From assembly GCA_039029915.1 (NCBI GenBank), contig JBCCFD010000253.1, forward strand, positions 1 to 11,058: a stretch of 11,058 nucleotides of DNA, written 5' to 3'. Below the pieces are notes generated by a model. It was not told the origin of the DNA. It worked only from the letters and a program-made list of their open reading frames with translations, and made no database searches. Shown piece after piece: positions 6,584-11,058 of this stretch (position 1 is its first letter; each line of letters opens with the position of its first letter). This stretch comes from QQUD01 sp039029915 (lineage in GTDB: Bacteria; Chloroflexota; Anaerolineae; Promineifilales; Promineifilaceae). Both the position numbers and the translations under genes were made by a program.

Positions 6584-7551
6584 AAGCGGTTGTCATCTCA
6601 AAATACGGTACGCCAGATGATTTAAAATTGAGAGATATCGATAAGCCGACCCCGCAGGAAGGCCAAGTTTTGATCAAAACCAAGGCCGTATCCATCAATG
6701 CCTCAGACATAGAAACGTTGCGGGGCAATCCAGCCTATGTTCGCCTGTTTGGTGGATTTTTCAAGCCCAACACAAAAATTCTTGGTTCAGACATTGCTGG
6801 TGTTGTCGAGTCAGTTGGCCCAAAAGTGACCCAATTTAAGCCAGGGGATGAACTATTTGGTGATATTTTCTGGAAAGGGTCTGGTGGGTTAGCTGAATAC
6901 GTGCTGGCCCCGGTTGAAAATTTAATTCATAAACCCATCAATATGAGCTTTGCACAAGCCGCGGCACTGCCTCAAGCGGGTGTGCTCGCCCTGCAAGCGT
7001 TTCGTGATTATAAAAAACTTGAGCCATCCCATAAAGTGCTAATCAATGGAGCCGGTGGCGGAATGGGAACATTTGCGCTGCAAATGGCTAAGCGCCATGG
7101 TGTTGAGGTAACTGGAGTGGATAGCAACGATAAGTTTGACCTCATGAACGCTTTAGGGGCTGATCGGGTGCTTGATTTTCGTAAAACGAACTATACAAAA
7201 ATGGGACATAAATATGATTTTATTGTTGATGCCATTGCCCATCGTTCCTACTTTTCCTATCGTCGCGCTTTGAAGCCAGACGGTGAGTTCTTAATGGTTG
7301 GGGGTGGGTCAAATTCGCTTATCCAGGTTGGCTTGATGGGGCCACAGCTCTCACGCGTTGGGTCAAAGAAAATAGGCCTGCTTAGATGGCGACCCAACAC
7401 CGAAGATTTACACGTGCTCTGCGACTTATTTAAGCAGAATCAGGTGGTACCTATCATTGATAGATGCTTTTCATTCAGTGAAACTTCCCGTGCATTCAGC
7501 TATTTTGGCAAAAGCCTTGCCAAGGGGAAGATTGTTATCACGATGAGATAG
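6580..7551 (+). CDS. Zinc-independent MDR oxidoreductase (quinone oxidoreductase-like), first of a tandem pair
   Basis: This 323-residue medium-chain dehydrogenase/reductase probably reduces a quinone, enone or similar carbonyl compound with NAD(P)H. The GroES-like N-terminal half contains KAVSINASD and LGSDIAGVVESVG (69-81), followed by the GDELFG and GGLAEYV segments. The Rossmann half carries the dinucleotide loop NGAGGGMGTFALQMAK at 156-171. The cysteine and histidine ligands of zinc-containing alcohol dehydrogenases are absent. The second strand of the fold ends VTGVDSND, with D181 placed where an acidic residue usually favours NADH over NADPH. AAAGGA about 9 bases before the ATG serves as ribosome binding site, within the preceding gene. 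It shares length and layout with the gene that follows, so the two look like an ancient duplication. The substrate is unknown. Confidence 0.88.
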   Translation: MKAVVISKYGTPDDLKLRDIDKPTPQEGQVLIKTKAVSINASDIETLRGNPAYVRLFGGFFKPNTKILGSDIAGVVESVGPKVTQFKPGDELFGDIFWKGSGGLAEYVLAPVENLIHKPINMSFAQAAALPQAGVLALQAFRDYKKLEPSHKVLINGAGGGMGTFALQMAKRHGVEVTGVDSNDKFDLMNALGADRVLDFRKTNYTKMGHKYDFIVDAIAHRSYFSYRRALKPDGEFLMVGGGSNSLIQVGLMGPQLSRVGSKKIGLLRWRPNTEDLHVLCDLFKQNQVVPIIDRCFSFSETSRAFSYFGKSLAKGKIVITMR

Positions 7552-7587
7552 GTCAGAGTAACAAGGGACAAAAAAAGGATTAAAATT

Positions 7588-8556
7588 ATGAAAGCGATCG
7601 TTCGAAAAACTTATGGAGACCACACGGTTTTATCGTTACAACATGTCGATAAACCTGCGCCTGAGGTAGATCAGCTTCTTATTAAAATTAAAGCAGTATC
7701 GATCAATGGAATGGATTGGCGCTTGCTCGGTGGTAAACCCTATCTTATTCGCCTGATGGGGATTGGTGTATTTGAACCAAAGGTTAAAATTTTAGGGTTC
7801 AATATTGCTGGTGTTGTTGAAGCCGCTGGGGCAAATATATCTGAATTTAAAATCGGTGATGAGGTGTTTGGCTCTTGTTCGGGAGGAGGCTTTGCTGAAT
7901 TTGTTTGTGCTTCTGAAAAGGCGCTTGTTCTAAAGCCTAAGAATGTTACTTTTGAACAGGCTGCGGCCGTACCGACGGCGGCGCTTACTGCCCTCCAAGG
8001 GTTAAGAAATGCCGGCGATATTCGGGCGGGTCAAAACGTATTGATCCACGGTGCATCGGGGGGTGTTGGCTCATTTGCCGTGCAAATTGCTAAATATTTT
8101 GGGGCGAACGTCACGGCCGTATGTAGCACGCGGAATGTTGAAATTGCTCGACAAAGTGGCGCTGATCGCATTATCGATTACACCAAAGAGGATTTTGCAG
8201 AAAGCGGGCAACGGTATGATCTGATTTTTGGTATAAATGGTAACCGTTCGATTTACGAATATAAAGCGGCATTGACGCCAAAAGGGACTTACATTGCGGC
8301 TGGTGGATCGGGTGCCAAGCAGTTGTTTCAACCCATGCTGCTCGGTCGGTTTGTTTCTGAAAAAGATGGCAGACAGCTATCCAGCATGCCAACCGCAAGG
8401 ATTGTGAAAGAAGACCTGCTTCTGCTTACCCAAATGCTTGAAAGCGGTGCCATTAACCCCGTTATTGATGACTGTTATCCCTTGGAGAAAACGCCCGATG
8501 CATTTCGGTACTTGGAAGAACGGCATGCGAAGGGTAAGGTTGTGATTGTCCCCTAA
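7588..8556 (+). CDS. Zinc-independent MDR oxidoreductase, second of the tandem pair
   Basis: This 322-residue paralogue of the preceding enzyme shares MKAxV...YG, DKPxP, KAVSIN, KILG..IAGVVE and the closing YLEERHAKGKVVIV segment. Its nucleotide loop, HGASGGVGSFAVQIAK at 154-169, is closer to the quinone oxidoreductase consensus, and the strand that follows ends VTAVCSTRN, with a serine and an arginine that would suit NADPH. The normally acidic position in GSDIAGV is an asparagine here (GFNIAGV, N72), a departure from the family pattern. No zinc ligands are seen. AAAGGA at 7574-7579 stands 8 bases before the ATG, and the gene starts 36 bases after its neighbour. The MaoC-type hydratase follows 10 bases after its stop. 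Carbonyl or enoyl reduction is likely; the physiological substrate is not known. Confidence 0.88.
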   Translation: MKAIVRKTYGDHTVLSLQHVDKPAPEVDQLLIKIKAVSINGMDWRLLGGKPYLIRLMGIGVFEPKVKILGFNIAGVVEAAGANISEFKIGDEVFGSCSGGGFAEFVCASEKALVLKPKNVTFEQAAAVPTAALTALQGLRNAGDIRAGQNVLIHGASGGVGSFAVQIAKYFGANVTAVCSTRNVEIARQSGADRIIDYTKEDFAESGQRYDLIFGINGNRSIYEYKAALTPKGTYIAAGGSGAKQLFQPMLLGRFVSEKDGRQLSSMPTARIVKEDLLLLTQMLESGAINPVIDDCYPLEKTPDAFRYLEERHAKGKVVIVP

Positions 8557-8566
8557 AATAAATGAT

Positions 8567-9028
8567 ATGAATGATGACGCTTTTCAACAGCTGCACGGCT
8601 ATTACATCGAGGAACTCACTGTGGGACAAACGGCCGTTTATAGCAAAATGTTCACAGATGCGGATGTCTTGCAATTTACGGCCGTTTCTGGCGATGATAA
8701 CCCTTTGCATACGAATGCTGAATTCGCTGAGAAAACACGATTTGGAAAGCACATCATCCACGGCATGCTGACCACCAGCCTTTGGTCAACCATTATTGGT
8801 ACAAAGCTACCCGGTCCCGGCTGCGCCTACATGAGCCAATCGCTCAACTTTTATTTACCAGTTTACGTGGGCGATACCGTCATGGCCGTGATGACGATAA
8901 CCAAGATTGATATAGAAAAGCAGCGCGTTTTTCTTGAAGGTGAAGCCTATGTTTCTGATAAGCTGGTTGCCAGTGGGGAGGCAATGGTTTGGGTGCCAAA
9001 AAAGAACGGTAAGGCACCATTAATTTAA
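8567..9028 (+). CDS. MaoC-family hydratase, (R)-specific enoyl-CoA hydratase-like
   Basis: This 153-residue hot-dog fold protein probably hydrates a trans-2-enoyl-CoA or removes water from a 3-hydroxyacyl-CoA. The catalytic signature is intact: SGDDNPLH with D43 and H48 (numbered from the ATG at 8567), matching the Asp-x-N-P-L-His arrangement of PhaJ-type (R)-hydratases. It is followed by FGKHIIHGMLTTSL, the usual second part of the motif. The length is typical of single-domain members. A TTG at 8546 would overlap the upstream gene and add seven residues; the ATG, 10 bases after the previous stop, is the simpler start, although neither has a clear ribosome binding site. As last gene of the cluster it suggests that the operon handles acyl-CoA or related unsaturated compounds. 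Its stop overlaps the convergent gene. Confidence 0.9.
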   Translation: MNDDAFQQLHGYYIEELTVGQTAVYSKMFTDADVLQFTAVSGDDNPLHTNAEFAEKTRFGKHIIHGMLTTSLWSTIIGTKLPGPGCAYMSQSLNFYLPVYVGDTVMAVMTITKIDIEKQRVFLEGEAYVSDKLVASGEAMVWVPKKNGKAPLI

Positions 9029-10720
9029 ACGCAAAATTGGTAAATAGATTGCTGAAGTGGCTGGTGCTGAAATTGAGATGGATTGATTCGGTTCAATGTT
9101 GGTGACCGTTGTTGAGGTTCCATCTGTCCAATCAATAATGATTTGGTCGATAATTCCATTTCCTGCCAGACCAATATGGGCCGTAATTTCACTTTGACTT
9201 AAATAGTGAGAACAGCTGTTCATCGTGTAAAAGTAGCTGTTACCATTCGCTTGAACCTCAATATTTGCCCCTATGCCGTTGGGTGCAAGATTGGCGTTGT
9301 TTTGAGTGTTTAACACAATTTTTATCCAATTTGTGTTTTCAACAGCTAACTTGTTTTCATATAGGCGAAAGTCGTCATTGTAGGCCGTAATTGCAATATC
9401 TTGGTCCCCGTCATTATCGTAATCTAGATGCATCATCCCGATGCCATGCAGATTATGATCGAGACCTAAGGCGATTGCCTGTTCTGTAAAGCTTTCTCCA
9501 TTGCCCCCGTTGAGCCACACTTTGGCGTTTTCATTTAGGAATTTTTCATCACCTTCACCAAATTCCCAGCCATTTGTTTCAACAATGTCCGGGGCACCAT
9601 CATGATTAAGGTCGACAATGACTGTGCCCCAGCCCCAACCTCCATCGTCAACTCCCGCAGATTTTGTGATTTCATCAAACGTGTGGTCGTGACCATTTTG
9701 ATTGATGTAGAGTTTGTTGCCATCACCACGGCCGTTTCCTTCATCCTCATCGTAAATGGCGGTGACATACCAATCTAGATGTCCATCTTGATTGACATCA
9801 CCAATCGCCGACCCCATGCCACTCCACTCCTTAGCGGTTCCACTTTGGCTGGTCCATTCTTGAAAAGTGCCGTCTGTATTGTTTTTAAAATAAAGGCTGC
9901 TGCCAAAATCTGCGGCAATTAGTAGCTCTGGGTACCGATCACCGTTCATGTCTGCAAAGCATGGGGAAAAGCCGCGTAGCGTATCGCTGTCGCTGAGCAG
10001 GACCTCAGAAACGGCCGTTGTGGTGACATCGTTAAATGTGCCATCCCCATTATTTTGAAATAGTCGGTTGCCTAAGGCGGCATATCGAATGCCGCTCCCT
10101 GGTGGGTCTTCCGGATAACGCCAGCCGGCTACAAAAAGATCTAAATCACCATCTAAATCATAATCTCCGAAAGCTGACCCTGTACCATCCGGATAAACTG
10201 GACTTGTTTGATTAACGCCTGATTCGTTAGCGACGTTGGTAAAGGTCAAATCTCCATTGTTCTTGTAGAGGCGATGCTGACCAACCGACATATTTCCCAT
10301 GGGCCCCATGCTCGTGACATAGATATCGAGCCAGCCATCATTATTAAAGTCTCCTGCTGATGCTCCCATGCCCATATGAAGCTCGTCTAATCCAGCGGAT
10401 GATGCCATATTGATAAAGGTGCCATCCTGTTGGTTAATGAAAAGCTTGTCTGCAACACCGTCACCGCCACCAATAACAAATAAATCCTGCCAACCATCGT
10501 TATTAAAATCTCCCGCCGTGCCGCCGCTAATCATAAGTGCACCATCCCCAGATGTGATTGGGGTTTGGTGTGTGAAGTTGGTATTAGAAACGGCCGTAAT
10601 GTCCTGAAAAGCCAAATAAACATCGTCCTGAGATTTAGATAGCAGTTTGATTGGTAATAAAAAAAATAAGGCAACAAACAGGCAAAACAGCCTAAATTGT
10701 GGGAAGGTAAGTTTTTTCAT
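9020..10720 (-). CDS. Secreted FG-GAP/VCBS repeat protein with ASPIC/UnbV domain (CRTAC1-like)
   Basis: This 566-residue exported protein begins MKKLTFPQFRLFCLFVALFF, a Sec signal peptide ending near residue 30. Seven calcium-binding-like DxDxDG repeats follow, at about residues 71, 124, 186, 257, 308, 370 and 433 (for example DFNNDGWQD, DYDLDGDLD, DYDNDGDQD); the fourth, DMNGDRYPE, is degenerate. They build an FG-GAP/VCBS beta-propeller. Residues about 465-545 form the ASPIC/UnbV domain, ending IIIDWTDGTSTTVTNIEPNQ. The tail, AIYLPILRLN, resembles the YLP-type ends I know from secreted Chloroflexota proteins, possibly a sorting signal. Such proteins act at the cell surface in adhesion or ligand binding; the ligand is unknown. 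An upstream ATG at 10900 would add 60 residues that do not look like a leader and would span a TATAAT box, so the start at 10720 is preferred, although it lacks a clear ribosome binding site. Confidence 0.9.
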   Translation of the reverse strand: MKKLTFPQFRLFCLFVALFFLLPIKLLSKSQDDVYLAFQDITAVSNTNFTHQTPITSGDGALMISGGTAGDFNNDGWQDLFVIGGGDGVADKLFINQQDGTFINMASSAGLDELHMGMGASAGDFNNDGWLDIYVTSMGPMGNMSVGQHRLYKNNGDLTFTNVANESGVNQTSPVYPDGTGSAFGDYDLDGDLDLFVAGWRYPEDPPGSGIRYAALGNRLFQNNGDGTFNDVTTTAVSEVLLSDSDTLRGFSPCFADMNGDRYPELLIAADFGSSLYFKNNTDGTFQEWTSQSGTAKEWSGMGSAIGDVNQDGHLDWYVTAIYDEDEGNGRGDGNKLYINQNGHDHTFDEITKSAGVDDGGWGWGTVIVDLNHDGAPDIVETNGWEFGEGDEKFLNENAKVWLNGGNGESFTEQAIALGLDHNLHGIGMMHLDYDNDGDQDIAITAYNDDFRLYENKLAVENTNWIKIVLNTQNNANLAPNGIGANIEVQANGNSYFYTMNSCSHYLSQSEITAHIGLAGNGIIDQIIIDWTDGTSTTVTNIEPNQSISISAPATSAIYLPILRLN

Positions 10721-11058
10721 AATCACTAGGAATTTCAAAAATAAGATACCGATAGGAACGATATCATTATAGTAAAACTGTCGTTTTCCGTGTGCAGTAT
10801 CATAGTCCTGTGCGAGATATCCTATACTTTTTTTGAATTCCCCCCCTAGAATCGCCTTCAAATAAATTTCCAGTTCCGTACTAAGTGAAACAAAGTTCAT
10901 GCATTGAATAAAACCACGGCGATAAACTTCGTTTCCTCCAGGTTCCGAAGCGTTTAGCTAACAGGGTTTTCAAAGCACCGATCGGGTCGTCGTCGACAAG
11001 AAGGCAACGGCCACCTCGGCATGAGTGCGGGATCGCTTTGGGCGCTGTGGGCGCGGCA
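10721..11058. other. Stretch without an assigned gene, ending in a GC-rich block
   Basis: The first part (10721-10800) holds the candidate promoter of the FG-GAP gene. Bases 10800-10980 show no convincing gene on either strand. From about 10981 to the end GC content rises to about 67% (52 of 78 bases), unlike the rest of the window. One minus-strand frame there reads RCLLVDDDPIGALKTLLAKR, which faintly resembles a receiver-domain start, but the frame is short and ends in a stop at 10870-10872, so no gene is called. The block may be the edge of another gene or element. Confidence 0.4.
10766..10794 (-). promoter_or_regulatory. Candidate promoter of the FG-GAP gene (perfect TATAAT)
   Basis: On the minus strand a perfect TATAAT (10771 down to 10766) lies about 45 bases before the ATG at 10720. 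The matching -35 position is poor (CACACG), so an activator may be needed if this box is used. Two CGATA direct repeats (10750-10754 and 10759-10763) cover the predicted start point. Its position inside the longer reading frame supports the shorter gene start. Confidence 0.4.

Larger units (their letters stand above)
160..10597. repeat. Dispersed ACGGCCGT palindrome, 14 copies across the window
   Basis: Exact copies start at 160, 1274, 1406, 2753, 4263, 5286, 6115, 6533, 8113, 8630, 8678, 9728, 10011 and 10590. Chance would give about 0.1-0.2 in this length. Near-copies lie at 77 and 1241 (TCGGCCGT), 4833 (ACGGCCGC) and 7963 (GCGGCCGT). Many share the longer half-site GAAACGGCCGT on one strand, and three are the full 12-mer AAACGGCCGTTT (1404, 5284, 8628). 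All 14 exact copies lie inside reading frames. The element resembles the HIP1 octamer of cyanobacteria in behaviour, not in sequence. Its role is unknown. Confidence 0.9.

Noticed and set aside
8546..8566. TTG start for the MaoC hydratase
   Set aside because: It overlaps the upstream gene, has no ribosome binding site and adds residues outside the domain; the ATG at 8567 is simpler.
10721..10900. Sixty-residue N-terminal extension of the FG-GAP protein
   Set aside because: It would bury the signal peptide at residue 61 and crosses a perfect TATAAT box; the ATG at 10720 gives a proper leader.
10870..11058. Response-regulator-like reading (LLVDDDPIG) on the minus strand
   Set aside because: The match is a few residues only, the frame soon stops, and no further receiver-domain motifs follow.

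Overview
The window most likely comes from a Chloroflexota bacterium, perhaps of the Anaerolineae or a related class. This is inference. The clues are a DapL-like aminotransferase, the small 'LEGHL...DLGLPL' protein family, an FG-GAP/ASPIC protein ending in an 'IYLPIL' tail of the kind I associate with secreted Chloroflexota proteins, and very frequent ACGGCCGT palindromes. GC content is moderate. Roughly half the genes have a clear AAGGAG-type ribosome binding site, and the rest rely on overlap, short spacing or no visible site. No CRISPR array, tRNA, rRNA, transposase or phage gene was seen.

Layout. At 1-183 (minus) is a 5'-truncated remnant of a LamG/RHS-type surface protein, cut off by a stop and followed by a degenerate intergenic repeat (about 211-275). 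An App1/DUF2183 phosphatase gene lies at 298-1713 (minus). The divergent region 1714-2284 is not empty: it has a good sigma70-type promoter, a 50-residue membrane peptide gene (1954-2106), paired palindromes and an intrinsic terminator. A class I/II aminotransferase follows, whose real start is probably the TTG at 2285, then a four-helix small membrane protein rich in histidines (3529-3885) and a perfect 29-bp palindrome.

From 4014 to 6203 a thioredoxin-like lipoprotein and a cytoplasmic-looking type I sulfatase form a probable two-gene operon. From 6290 to 9028 four genes run close together: a conserved small protein of unknown role, two tandem zinc-free MDR oxidoreductases and a MaoC hydratase. 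This looks like one operon for reduction or hydration of carbonyl, enoyl or CoA-linked substrates. It converges, with a 9-bp overlap, on a secreted FG-GAP/UnbV propeller protein (minus, true start about 10720). The last 80 bases are abruptly GC-rich and unassigned.

Most notable is the octamer palindrome ACGGCCGT. It occurs 14 times in 11 kb, about 0.1-0.2 being expected by chance, always within a reading frame and mostly written as Thr-Ala-Val. It behaves like the HIP1 palindrome of cyanobacteria. No complete defence or mobile system is visible here.
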